From: Bacteroidales bacterium
GTDB taxonomy: Bacteria > Bacteroidota > Bacteroidia > Bacteroidales > P3
Length of the DNA: 44,887 bases
Reading direction: 5' to 3'
Assembly (NCBI GenBank): GCA_009785425.1
Contig: WQWI01000017.1
Location: 1 to 44,887, forward strand
Position 1 is the stretch's first letter. The number at the start of each line of letters is the position of its first letter. Positions 15,837-23,689 of this stretch are shown one piece after another. A program made the position numbers and the translations under genes. The notes under the pieces are model-generated. The model saw nothing but the letters and a program-made list of their open reading frames with translations. It had not been told where the DNA came from and searched no databases.

Positions 15837-16870
15837 AAAAACTCCATCGTATCTATTCCATCGGCGTAATCGAAAAGAGTTGGTTTTTGAGCGTGTCCGA
15901 GTGGTGTGTCCGTGTGGGAGATGATGCACTGTATCTGATTTTTTTGTACTTCCAAACTTTTTTTCACTTCTGTTAAATCCAAATAATATTCGTAATGAAC
16001 TACCGAAATCGGCGGTGTCAAAGACGAGTTTTCAATCAGCAAAAATACATTGGTATCAATCGTTTCTTGTGAATTCAATGCAGAAACTATTTTTTGATAC
16101 CGGAAATTATTTTGGTACAAGTGGTGTTGCCCCAAACTTTCGTACAGGTCTTTTTGACTCCTCACAACTTCTATCAAAGGCTGAAAGTCGTAGTTTTGGG
16201 GCAAAAGTAATTTGGTTACATTTCGGCATCCCAATCCGAAGTAGCGAAACATGTCTTCGAACAAGCCTTGCAATTCATCGGGGGTTTCTGAGCCGTCTAA
16301 AATTGCACAACTGTTTCGATGTCCGCGAATGATGTGCGGGTATTTTGAAAAACACTCGTAAAAATGTCCAGCGGTGTGATTTCCACCCGTAGCAATTACT
16401 GCGTCAAATCCTTTAGTCACGTGTTCTGTAAAACAAATTCGTTCTGCAAATTTTGGTTCGATTTGAATGAGTTTTTTAGCCAAAAATCTCAATAAGATGC
16501 TATCTTTCGATGAGAGTTTACACAGAATTTTATGTCCGGAGATCAGCACTGCCAAAAAATCCCGAAATCCTACCAACGGCAGGTTTCCTGCCATGATTAC
16601 GGCAATTGTTTTTTGCCGTAGAGACGCAATGCATTGCGTCTCTACATTGTACAAAAACGGATAATGCGATGTCCAGCTGTTCAGATTTTTTTCTTCCAGG
16701 TCCAAAACAACCGCATGTAAGGCGAATCGAATGTTTTCTTTCGTGAACCATGGATTTTTTTGATTTGCACGGGTCAAAACATTAGTAAATTCGGCATTTT
16801 CAGAACATAGTTGTTCGTTTAGAAAACTGCCTAATTTCACAAATGCGGACAATCGATTTTGAAAAGTCAT
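15824..16870 (-). CDS. LuxC-family acyl-CoA reductase with in-frame repeat
   Basis: 348 aa from ATG 16870; the frame extends to 16927, but that part overlaps the start of the divergent gene. LuxC-like proteins reduce fatty acyl-CoA or acyl-enzyme to the aldehyde with NADPH. Visible are the nucleotide-binding stretch VIMAGNLPLVGFRDFLAVLISGH (91-113), IATGGNHTAGHFYECF (159-174) and the predicted catalytic Cys215 in FGLGCRNVTKL. Residues 76-85 (VETQCIASLR) are encoded by a 28-nt palindromic repeat inserted just before VIMAGN. Isolated copies of this gene are common in Bacteroidota, and no LuxE or luciferase partner is present. Role and acyl chain are unknown. Confidence 0.85.
   Translation of the reverse strand: MTFQNRLSAFVKLGSFLNEQLCSENAEFTNVLTRANQKNPWFTKENIRFALHAVVLDLEEKNLNSWTSHYPFLYNVETQCIASLRQKTIAVIMAGNLPLVGFRDFLAVLISGHKILCKLSSKDSILLRFLAKKLIQIEPKFAERICFTEHVTKGFDAVIATGGNHTAGHFYECFSKYPHIIRGHRNSCAILDGSETPDELQGLFEDMFRYFGLGCRNVTKLLLPQNYDFQPLIEVVRSQKDLYESLGQHHLYQNNFRYQKIVSALNSQETIDTNVFLLIENSSLTPPISVVHYEYYLDLTEVKKSLEVQKNQIQCIISHTDTPLGHAQKPTLFDYADGIDTMEFLFNG
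16618..16645. repeat. GTAG...CTAC palindromic repeat (family B, GAGACGCAATGC variant), inside a CDS
   Basis: A perfect 28-nt palindrome, GTAGAGACGCAATG and its complement, with the same ends, length and central GCATGC-like core as the GTAGGGGCGAGG copies. It is translated on the minus strand in the acyl-CoA reductase, residues 76-85. Confidence 0.92.
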
Positions 16871-16888
16871 ATTTTTTTTGTATCTTTG
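16858..16888 (+). promoter_or_regulatory. promoter of the secreted protein gene at 16917
   Basis: TTTG (16858-16861), N19, TATCTTTG (16881-16888), 29 nt before the ATG. The -33 element overlaps the first codons of the divergent acyl-CoA reductase gene. Confidence 0.75.
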
Positions 16889-16916
16889 TAAGTAAACCTG
16901 CAAGTTCAACAACAAA

Positions 16917-17903
16917 ATGAAGTACAAAGTTACAAAAAATATCTCACTTATTGCGATATGCTTATTTCTTGCATTTTGCGGGCATTCGCAACGGGGTTCT
17001 CAGCGTCAAGCTCAAGTTATAGCTCCAACGTTTGATTTCGAAACAGCAGAAGCACAACTGGCTGAATTGTTTGCGGTGGTTACCAGAGGCGAAGCCGAGA
17101 GTATTCGATACAACGCCAATATTCGTTTCTTGGAACTTTTGAAAAATACACTGGTAGAAGAAGGTGCATTTGATCACCCTTTTGCAAATCTTGGCACTCA
17201 AATACTACAGCCTCCCGACAGAAAGTTTCGTATGTTCAACTGGATCGTGCGACGAGACCTTGGCATGGAATTTTTTGCCGTAATGATGGTTCGTGTTGAG
17301 CATGCAGAAGAAATTCGAATCATTCAACTGATTGACGAAAGTGAAACTATATTTGACCGCTCTAATGCCATACTTGAGGCGAATAATTGGTATGGTGCAC
17401 ATTATCGTCAGGTAATTCAAACTGAAGGAAACGATGGTCGCAGGTATTACACGCTTTTGGGTTGGAATGGAAACGACCCGGCTGTCAGTCGAAGCATAAT
17501 CGAAGTTATGACTTTCAGACCCAACGGAGATCCGGTGTTTGGTGCTGCGATTTTCACCGACGAGAGAGGCAGGAGAGAACGGTTTGTGCGAAAAGTTTTC
17601 GAATATGCACGCAGAAGCTCGATGATTTTACGTTATGATCTTCAAGCATATCGCGAACCTGCTCCAACACGCAGACATCCGCAAAGGCATCAATATGTAG
17701 AAACAAACATGATTGTGTTTGATCACTTAGTACCTCAATGTCGCTCAGGTACAAGAACGTCCGATATGCGAGGTCGGCGTGAGGCTTATATTCCATCAGG
17801 CGGTGTTCACCACGCTTATATCTGGTTAGATAATCGCTGGACGTTGAAACCCGACATTCGGGCTCGAATGCCGGCACCAGAGGGGCAAAGGAGGAGGCGT
17901 TAG
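16917..17903 (+). CDS. secreted protein of unknown function
   Basis: 328 aa. A signal sequence (about 1-24, LIAICLFLAFCGHSQ) suggests export; Cys21 is preceded by LAF, a poor lipobox, so lipidation is uncertain. The mature part has a helical N-terminal region (about 40-100), then a beta-rich region with YYTLLGWNGNDPAVSRSIIEVM (about 178-203) and NMIVFDHLVPQ (about 262-272), and an Arg-rich tail. Similar periplasmic proteins of unknown function are widespread in Bacteroidales. No catalytic motif was seen. Confidence 0.8.
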   Translation: MKYKVTKNISLIAICLFLAFCGHSQRGSQRQAQVIAPTFDFETAEAQLAELFAVVTRGEAESIRYNANIRFLELLKNTLVEEGAFDHPFANLGTQILQPPDRKFRMFNWIVRRDLGMEFFAVMMVRVEHAEEIRIIQLIDESETIFDRSNAILEANNWYGAHYRQVIQTEGNDGRRYYTLLGWNGNDPAVSRSIIEVMTFRPNGDPVFGAAIFTDERGRRERFVRKVFEYARRSSMILRYDLQAYREPAPTRRHPQRHQYVETNMIVFDHLVPQCRSGTRTSDMRGRREAYIPSGGVHHAYIWLDNRWTLKPDIRARMPAPEGQRRRR

Positions 17904-17905
17904 TT

Positions 17906-17937
17906 CCGTAGGGACAAGTTTAAAATTCGCCCTACGG
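17906..17937. repeat. degenerate family B palindrome, likely terminator
   Basis: CCGTAGGG and CCCTACGG are perfect arms around an imperfect centre. The inner 28 nt (17908-17935) begin GTAGGG and end CCCTAC, as in family B. It lies between two converging genes, where an RNA hairpin could end transcription from either side. Confidence 0.6.
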
Positions 17938-17945
17938 TACGCATT

Positions 17946-18833
17946 TTACCACAATGAAAATGAATACCCTAGCACAACCGATAGTGCACCCAAACGGTTT
18001 CCTCCGTTGTTGGTGTTTTGTTGTACTCTAAGGAAGCCATAGTTGCCACCAACTTCGACAAAGAAATTATGACGATTGTGTTGATAGCGTATTCCCAAAT
18101 TTCCGGAAACGCCAAGGTTTACACTTCTCATTTCGCCTGTTATGTCGGTTGTTCCGAACGAAACAGGGTCTCTGAATGTGGCAGCAATACCTGGAAAAGT
18201 TCCTTCCACAATGTCCTGAACTGCTGACGGCACTGTATTCCACAAGGTCGTTGTTCCGGCGGCATCCATATATCGTTGGCTTGTGCCTCTCGTAACCTCT
18301 TCTGCAGATAGAATAAACCATACGGTTGGTCCCACATTGGCATACACACGCCATGGCGATGTTCCGATATTTGTGCCGAATTGTGCCAAAAGCGGGACTG
18401 TTATGTAGTTGATCTTAATCGTGTTTTCTACATTGGCGTAGTAAAAAGGGTTGTCTGCTGACCACATATTCATAAAGCCCATCGCTTGCTCCATCACATC
18501 AGGAAGCACCATTCCGATCATTCCCAAACTGCCTGCTATTTCGGTAACAAGTCGTTGTGTAGGAAATGCTTGCATACCATCTCTTCTGCCGCCAAATCCG
18601 TTGTATTCTACGCCAAGGCGGAAAGAAACAGTCGGATTGACCTGCAATTCGGTAAAAATGCCAAAGCTTGGTGCCGGTCGCATGCTGAATCCGTCGTTCA
18701 ACGGCGTTGCTTCGCCGGCAGGCATCATGTTTGAGAAGTTCACGCCTCCTCTAACTCCGAATGTAACGTCTTGTGCGGAAAGACCACCCGTTATCATGGC
18801 GATAATAATTGTGCTGATTAAAATTTTTCTCAT
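17946..18833 (-). CDS. outer-membrane beta-barrel protein (porin-like)
   Basis: 295 aa. Signal peptide (about 1-20, ending GLSAQ), then alternating beta strands beginning VTFGVRGGVNFSNMM, a pattern of the outer-membrane beta-barrel family PF13568, and a C-terminal strand GALSVVLGYSFSLW ending in an aromatic residue. Function is unknown. It lies at the 3' end of the efflux gene cluster on the same strand, separated from it by an 81-nt repeat, so co-transcription is possible but not required. Confidence 0.82.
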   Translation of the reverse strand: MRKILISTIIIAMITGGLSAQDVTFGVRGGVNFSNMMPAGEATPLNDGFSMRPAPSFGIFTELQVNPTVSFRLGVEYNGFGGRRDGMQAFPTQRLVTEIAGSLGMIGMVLPDVMEQAMGFMNMWSADNPFYYANVENTIKINYITVPLLAQFGTNIGTSPWRVYANVGPTVWFILSAEEVTRGTSQRYMDAAGTTTLWNTVPSAVQDIVEGTFPGIAATFRDPVSFGTTDITGEMRSVNLGVSGNLGIRYQHNRHNFFVEVGGNYGFLRVQQNTNNGGNRLGALSVVLGYSFSLW

Positions 18834-18851
18834 TGTTATGTGTTTTCTGTT

Positions 18852-18932
18852 GTCATTCCCGCGAAGGCGGGAATCTCCTTGTTATTTACCGTTCCCTCTG
18901 TTTAAGGGGATTCCCGCCTTCGCGGGAATGAC
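18852..18932. repeat. GTCATT...AATGAC repeat (family A), copy 3
   Basis: 81 nt between the PII-like gene and the barrel gene. Arms GTCATTCCCGCGAAGGCGGG and its complement, the same length as the copy translated inside the antiporter gene. Confidence 0.92.
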
Positions 18933-18939
18933 GTTCGTA

Positions 18940-19233
18940 TTACATTATTCCTTCGACATTCCAAACAAACGCCCGCAAACCTTGCTGTTCGGCTTTTGCA
19001 TCTAATTTTCTCAAACTTTCGAGCAACGGTTCCACTTTGGATTGATCAATGATGGTCAAAATTGCCGAGTTCTTCGCAGGCCACGTGTGTGTGCCGTAAT
19101 GGGGCTCGCCGTGATAAGAACCACGTCCTTGTGCATCTTGCCATTTGGTATAACCTCTGATATTATGAAGGTCGAGGATTGTGCTGATTGCCTCTGTAAG
19201 GGCTTGGTTGTAGGATATGAATACTGCTTTCAT
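18940..19233 (-). CDS. small PII-like protein linked to the efflux operon
   Basis: 97 aa. MKAVFISYNQALTEAISTIL, RGYTKWQDAQGRGSYHGEPHYGTHTWP and AILTIIDQSKVEPLLESLRKL resemble the ferredoxin-like fold of PII-family small proteins, with the flexible loop in the middle. The uridylylated Tyr of true GlnB is not evident, so it is a PII-like paralogue, not a nitrogen regulator. It lies 93 bp after the RND pump gene on the same strand; family members are often found beside transporters and bind small molecules or metals. The role here is inference. Confidence 0.65.
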   Translation of the reverse strand: MKAVFISYNQALTEAISTILDLHNIRGYTKWQDAQGRGSYHGEPHYGTHTWPAKNSAILTIIDQSKVEPLLESLRKLDAKAEQQGLRAFVWNVEGIM

Positions 19234-19238
19234 TTTTA

Positions 19239-19321
19239 GTTAAGAGTTAAAAGTTAAAAGTTATGAGTTAGTGGTTAATGATTACGATTGGGCGAAGCAA
19301 CTCTTAGTTCTTAGTTCTTAA
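19239..19321. repeat. AT-rich GTTAAnAGTTA repeat between pump and PII-like gene
   Basis: Repeated units such as AGTTAAGAGTTAAAAGTTA followed on the other side by CTTAGTTCTTAGTTCTTAACT form a loose inverted repeat. It shares GTTAGTGGTTAATGATTA with 15790-15807. Confidence 0.5.
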
Positions 19322-19326
19322 CTCCA

Positions 19327-22300
19327 TTATGAGTAGGCTTCCGCCATTTTTTCTTGTCTTTTTTTCTTTTGGCGGAGCGTGCGTGCACCGAAAATCGAGT
19401 AAATCACCGGAACAATAATGAGTGTGATGAGTGTAGAGAACGCTAATCCTCCGATAATCGAAATCCCCATCGGTTGCCACGTTTCAGAGCCTTCGCCGAG
19501 ACCGAGTGCCAACGGTGTCATCGCTAAAATTGTTGTGATGGATGTCATCAGAACCGGGCGTAAACGCGACTTTCCGGCGTTGATTACAGCTTGATTGATT
19601 GACAGTCCTCGTTCGTGCAACAAGTTTGTGAAGTCAACCATAACTACACCGTTCTTTACAACAATTCCCACAAGCATAATCGAGCCCACAAAGCCGATCA
19701 AACTCAACGATGTGCCGGTTATGAATAGTGCGAGGAATACGCCGGTAAATGCAAACGGTAGCGTAAGCATAATGATAAACGGCATTCGCATCGATTCGAA
19801 CTGTGTTGCGAGTACGATGTAAACCAACAAAATAATCAACAGAAGAAGCAAGATCATATCTCCAAACGCTTCGGCTTGATCCTCAGCAGCACCGCCAACG
19901 CTCACAAAAAAGCCTTGTGGAGTTTCCGTTTCCTCCAAAATTTGATTGACTTCTCTTACGACCTCGCTCAGTGCAACGCCGTGTGTCGCCATTGTTACAG
20001 TAGTTCGACGTTGTCTGTCCTCACGCTGAATGCTTGGTGGCGAGAAAAACCCTTCTACACGTCCAACATCTCTCACTCGCACCATTTGCCCACCGGAGCC
20101 AAACAACTGAATGTTTTCGACATCCTCAAGCGACTGGCGGAATGGTTCGGCATAACGCACAACGATATCGAATTGTTCACCGTCTTCGCGGAATTGACCT
20201 GCGGTCAAACCGTTGATACGGTTACGAATGAACAATGAAGCCGTAGCCGTGTTCAAACCGTGAATAGCGAGCCTTTCGCGATCGAAAATCACACGATATT
20301 CCAAACGTTGTTCATCACGACTCAATCGTACATCACGTGTACCTTCGATTTCCGCAAAACGATCTCTCAAATAGTTTGCAAACGTTTCGCTCACATCAAA
20401 GTCATAACCAAAAATTTTGACTTCTATACCTGTTCCGCCTGGTCCCATACCTCCTGTTCCAACGGTATATCGAACAACTTGTGGCATCGATTGGAATTTC
20501 GTACGCAATTCCTCAGCCATATCAAAAACCGATCGGTCGCGATAGCGAACATTCACACATCGCATCGTGAAATTGATCACATGCGAGCCTTGTGTACCTA
20601 CTGCAGACCAGAAATGACCACCATCAGGAGCTCCTGTAGACGAAGCAATCATTTCAACTTCAGGGAAATTCGTTTGAATGTATTCGGTCAAATAAGCGGT
20701 TACTTGTCGGGTGTACTCCAAGCCTCTACCTTGCTCCAATTCAATGATTGCAGTCAACTGACTTTCGTCAGATTCCGGCATAAAATCGGTTTCGACCTGC
20801 GTTGCAAACAACACGATACTGCCGATGAAAATCACGAATGCAGAAATAATAATTACCGCACGACGACGCAACGCCCATGTAAGAATTTTAGCATAACCGT
20901 TGTCCAATCTATCCAAAAATTTATCAATTGGCTTAAAGACTACGCCCAAACCTTTGTAGGTGTTTTTCTGATGAGATTTAAGCAACTTTGAGGATAGCAT
21001 CGGCGTAAGCGTGATACCGGCGAGCGTTGCTACTGTTGTTACAATAATCACAATCCACGCAAACGGTGCAAACAACATTCCGGCCATTCCGCCAATGAGC
21101 GTAAACGGGAAAAATACCGCAACGAGCGTTAATGTTGTGGCAATTACCGGAAGCCAAACTTCGTTTGTGCCGTAAATGGCAGCTTCTCGTGGCGAACTGC
21201 CTCGTTCAATATGTTTGGTGATATTTTCCAAAACAACAATCGCATCATCTACAACCAAACCGATACAAACAATTAATGCACTAAGTGTTACAACGTTGAG
21301 CGTTCCGCCACTTGCCATCAAATAAATGAAAGCAGCGACCAAAGAAACCGGTATCGTAAGAGCAATGATAAATGTGGATCGCCAGCGTCCTAAGAAAAAC
21401 AAAACGACTATCGAAACCGCCAAAAACGCTAACAAAACCGTTTGTGCCAAACTGTTGATACTGCCTTGAATAAATTCAGCCATATCAAGCAAAACGCTGA
21501 TTTCTATATCTGGTGGCAAGTCTTGTTTCAGTCTGGGTAATTCGCTCAATACGGCTCTCGATATGGCAACAGTATTGCCCCCCGACTGCGGTTGTACTAC
21601 AATTTGAGCACCTTGCCTACCGTCAATCATCAATTCTTGTGAGATGGTTCGGATAGTGTCTCGCACTTCGGCAACATCCGACAAAAACACGGTATTTCCA
21701 CCCATACGACTTACGACCAAACGGTTTAAATCGTCACTGCTCGCAAATTCGCCTTCCGAACGAATAGCAAATGAGCCCGAGCCTATGTCCATAATACCTG
21801 CCGGCATATTGATATTTTCGGTCTGTATAACTTGCCCGATTTGCTCAATGGTCAAAAAATATGCCTCCATTCTCGCAGGATCGAGGTTGACCTGGATTTC
21901 ACGCACCGGTGCTCCGGTAACACCAATCGAACCAACTCCATCAATTCGGTTCAAAGGGTTGATAATCCGTTCCTCCAAAATTTTGTCCAATGCCACAAAA
22001 CTTTCCTCAGCGGTTACCGCTAAAAAGAGTATCGGCATCATACTCATATTGATACGCATCACGGAAGGTCGTAATGCATCGTCGGGTAGCATTTGTTCGA
22101 CCATCGCAATAGCGTCTCGAACATCGTTTGCAGCCTCATCGAGATTGGTTCCCCACTCAAAATGTAGAGCAACAATCGAGATATTGTCACTCGAATTTGA
22201 GGTCAATTGCCTCAGATTATTCACCGTATTGAGTGCATTTTCTATCGGAATAGCTATACTGCGTTCAATATCGGCAGCACTCGCTCCCGGATAGGGCGTA

Positions 22301-22443
22301 AAAACGACGATAACAGGAATATCCATTTCCGGAAAAAAGTCGATGGACAGCCTTTGCAAAGAAAACAGACCGAAAACAACCACACCAAGAAAAAGCATGA
22401 TGGTTGATATGGGTCTTCGGACGGCGGTTTCGTAGATTTTCAT
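19327..22443 (-). CDS. RND-family efflux pump inner-membrane subunit (HAE1/AcrB-like)
   Basis: 1038 aa, normal length. N-terminal helix (about 13-30), two large periplasmic loops (about 40-335 and 560-860) and two groups of six membrane helices. The proton-relay pair Asp399-Asp400 in GLVVDDAIVVLENI corresponds to AcrB Asp407/408. The start MKIYETAVRRPISTIM is typical of the family. It forms the trimeric inner-membrane pump of a tripartite exporter with the MFP and TolC proteins encoded directly upstream. Substrate unknown; the TetR gene suggests an inducible drug or toxic-compound exporter. Confidence 0.95.
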   Translation of the reverse strand: MKIYETAVRRPISTIMLFLGVVVFGLFSLQRLSIDFFPEMDIPVIVVFTPYPGASAADIERSIAIPIENALNTVNNLRQLTSNSSDNISIVALHFEWGTNLDEAANDVRDAIAMVEQMLPDDALRPSVMRINMSMMPILFLAVTAEESFVALDKILEERIINPLNRIDGVGSIGVTGAPVREIQVNLDPARMEAYFLTIEQIGQVIQTENINMPAGIMDIGSGSFAIRSEGEFASSDDLNRLVVSRMGGNTVFLSDVAEVRDTIRTISQELMIDGRQGAQIVVQPQSGGNTVAISRAVLSELPRLKQDLPPDIEISVLLDMAEFIQGSINSLAQTVLLAFLAVSIVVLFFLGRWRSTFIIALTIPVSLVAAFIYLMASGGTLNVVTLSALIVCIGLVVDDAIVVLENITKHIERGSSPREAAIYGTNEVWLPVIATTLTLVAVFFPFTLIGGMAGMLFAPFAWIVIIVTTVATLAGITLTPMLSSKLLKSHQKNTYKGLGVVFKPIDKFLDRLDNGYAKILTWALRRRAVIIISAFVIFIGSIVLFATQVETDFMPESDESQLTAIIELEQGRGLEYTRQVTAYLTEYIQTNFPEVEMIASSTGAPDGGHFWSAVGTQGSHVINFTMRCVNVRYRDRSVFDMAEELRTKFQSMPQVVRYTVGTGGMGPGGTGIEVKIFGYDFDVSETFANYLRDRFAEIEGTRDVRLSRDEQRLEYRVIFDRERLAIHGLNTATASLFIRNRINGLTAGQFREDGEQFDIVVRYAEPFRQSLEDVENIQLFGSGGQMVRVRDVGRVEGFFSPPSIQREDRQRRTTVTMATHGVALSEVVREVNQILEETETPQGFFVSVGGAAEDQAEAFGDMILLLLLIILLVYIVLATQFESMRMPFIIMLTLPFAFTGVFLALFITGTSLSLIGFVGSIMLVGIVVKNGVVMVDFTNLLHERGLSINQAVINAGKSRLRPVLMTSITTILAMTPLALGLGEGSETWQPMGISIIGGLAFSTLITLIIVPVIYSIFGARTLRQKKKRQEKMAEAYS

Positions 22444-22473
22444 GTTTTGTTTTATTGTTTATTATTCATGGTT

Positions 22474-22536
22474 GTCATTGCGGGCTTGTCCCGCAATCCC
22501 CTTGTTCAGGGGGATTCCCGCCTTCGCGGGAATGAC
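22474..22536. repeat. GTCATT...AATGAC repeat (family A), copy 4
   Basis: 63 nt between the MFP and RND genes. The left arm pair GCGGGCTTGTCCCGC forms its own hairpin, and the right half is GGATTCCCGCCTTCGCGGG, so the RNA would fold into two stems. Confidence 0.92.
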
Positions 22537-22549
22537 GCTTTAGTTTCAT

Positions 22550-23587
22550 TTATCGTTCTGCTCTAACCGGTGTTTGGTCAAGCAATCGTGATTGTCCTGC
22601 AATCACAACATCCGCTCCGGATTCAACTCCCGAAATTACTTCAAATTGACTTCCGATTAAGCGTCCCAATTGCACTTCTCGGCGGTGTGCCACTCCATTT
22701 TCGATAACAAACACAAATCGAGTGTTAGTTCCGGGTTGTCTGTTTACGGCAACATCAGGAATGACCACGTGATTAACCGCACCAAAATCCAATTCTACAC
22801 GAGCAAACATTCCCGGACGAAGTGCCAAATCTGCATTTGGAATGGTTACTTCAACTCTAAACGTTCTCGACATCAAATCAATGGTCGGATAAACGATGTT
22901 TACCCTGCCGACAAACTCCCTGTCGGGATACGTATCAAGCCTCACACGCACGTTCATACCTGCTCTTACACGTGGAAAATGCACTTCGGGGATATTAATC
23001 ATAACTCTTACCGGCGATAATTGCATCACCGTCAAAATGGGTTGTGCTCCTGCAAAGATATTCATTGCATCGAAAAATCTTGCTGTAACTACGCCATCAA
23101 TCGGCGAAAGCAGTTCGGTGTTTTCTCGAAGATTTCGCACTGTTTCACGCAACACATCCACCTGTGAAGTCAATTGGTCTAATTGTTGCTGTGTAGCACT
23201 TCCTGTTTTGTGTAGCTCGGTAACACGCCCAAGTTCTCTTTCGGCATTTTCCAGCTGTAATTCTGCCTGCACAAGGTTAGTTCTGTCCATTCGCACAAGC
23301 AATTGTCCTCTGCGAACACGGCTACCAACTTCTACTCTAATTTCATCAATACGTCCGGGAATGGTCGGAACAATATGATTTGTTCGGTATGCTTCAATAT
23401 TTCCTGTAAGTTCGATTAGTTGTTCTACCGGTTCTTCAACTACCGTTTGCACCCTAACCAAAACGGCTTCTTGTGCTTCGTCTTGAACATATTCTTCCGT
23501 GGTTCTGTTTGTAAAAAACAGGAATGCTACTACTCCGCAAGCTGCCAAAAGCAGGGCTACGAGGAGGATTTTGAAGTGTTTTTTCAT
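22550..23587 (-). CDS. RND efflux periplasmic adaptor (membrane fusion protein)
   Basis: 345 aa from ATG 23587. The open frame continues to 23674, but that part is the translated upstream repeat (SFPRRRESP), so the internal start is used. The N-terminus has a lipobox-like LLAAC (Cys17) followed by more hydrophobic residues, so either lipid anchor or single helix. It is followed by a barrel-sandwich (lipoyl-like) domain (about 70-105, VPTIPGRIDEIRVEVGSRVRRGQLL), a coiled-coil hairpin (about 105-155) and beta-barrel and membrane-proximal domains. It joins the RND pump to the TolC channel. Confidence 0.92.
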   Translation of the reverse strand: MKKHFKILLVALLLAACGVVAFLFFTNRTTEEYVQDEAQEAVLVRVQTVVEEPVEQLIELTGNIEAYRTNHIVPTIPGRIDEIRVEVGSRVRRGQLLVRMDRTNLVQAELQLENAERELGRVTELHKTGSATQQQLDQLTSQVDVLRETVRNLRENTELLSPIDGVVTARFFDAMNIFAGAQPILTVMQLSPVRVMINIPEVHFPRVRAGMNVRVRLDTYPDREFVGRVNIVYPTIDLMSRTFRVEVTIPNADLALRPGMFARVELDFGAVNHVVIPDVAVNRQPGTNTRFVFVIENGVAHRREVQLGRLIGSQFEVISGVESGADVVIAGQSRLLDQTPVRAER

Positions 23588-23609
23588 TGTTGTTTTATTG
23601 TTTTTTGTC

Positions 23610-23672
23610 GTCATTGCGGACTTGTGCCGCAATCCCCTTGCTGTGGGGGATTCCCGCCTTCGCGGGAATGAC
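23610..23672. repeat. GTCATT...AATGAC repeat (family A), copy 5
   Basis: 63 nt between the tolC-like and MFP genes, the same size and arrangement as 22474-22536. With the copy at 18852-18932 it means that three of the four junctions between tolC and the barrel gene carry a family A repeat. Confidence 0.92.
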
Positions 23673-23689
23673 ACGTTGGTTTCATATTT

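Noticed and set aside
23588-23674. N-terminal extension of the efflux adaptor (SFPRRRESP...)
   Set aside because: It is the translation of the upstream 63-nt repeat; the signal-like MKKHFKILL start at 23587 fits better. It was therefore not counted among the in-frame insertions.
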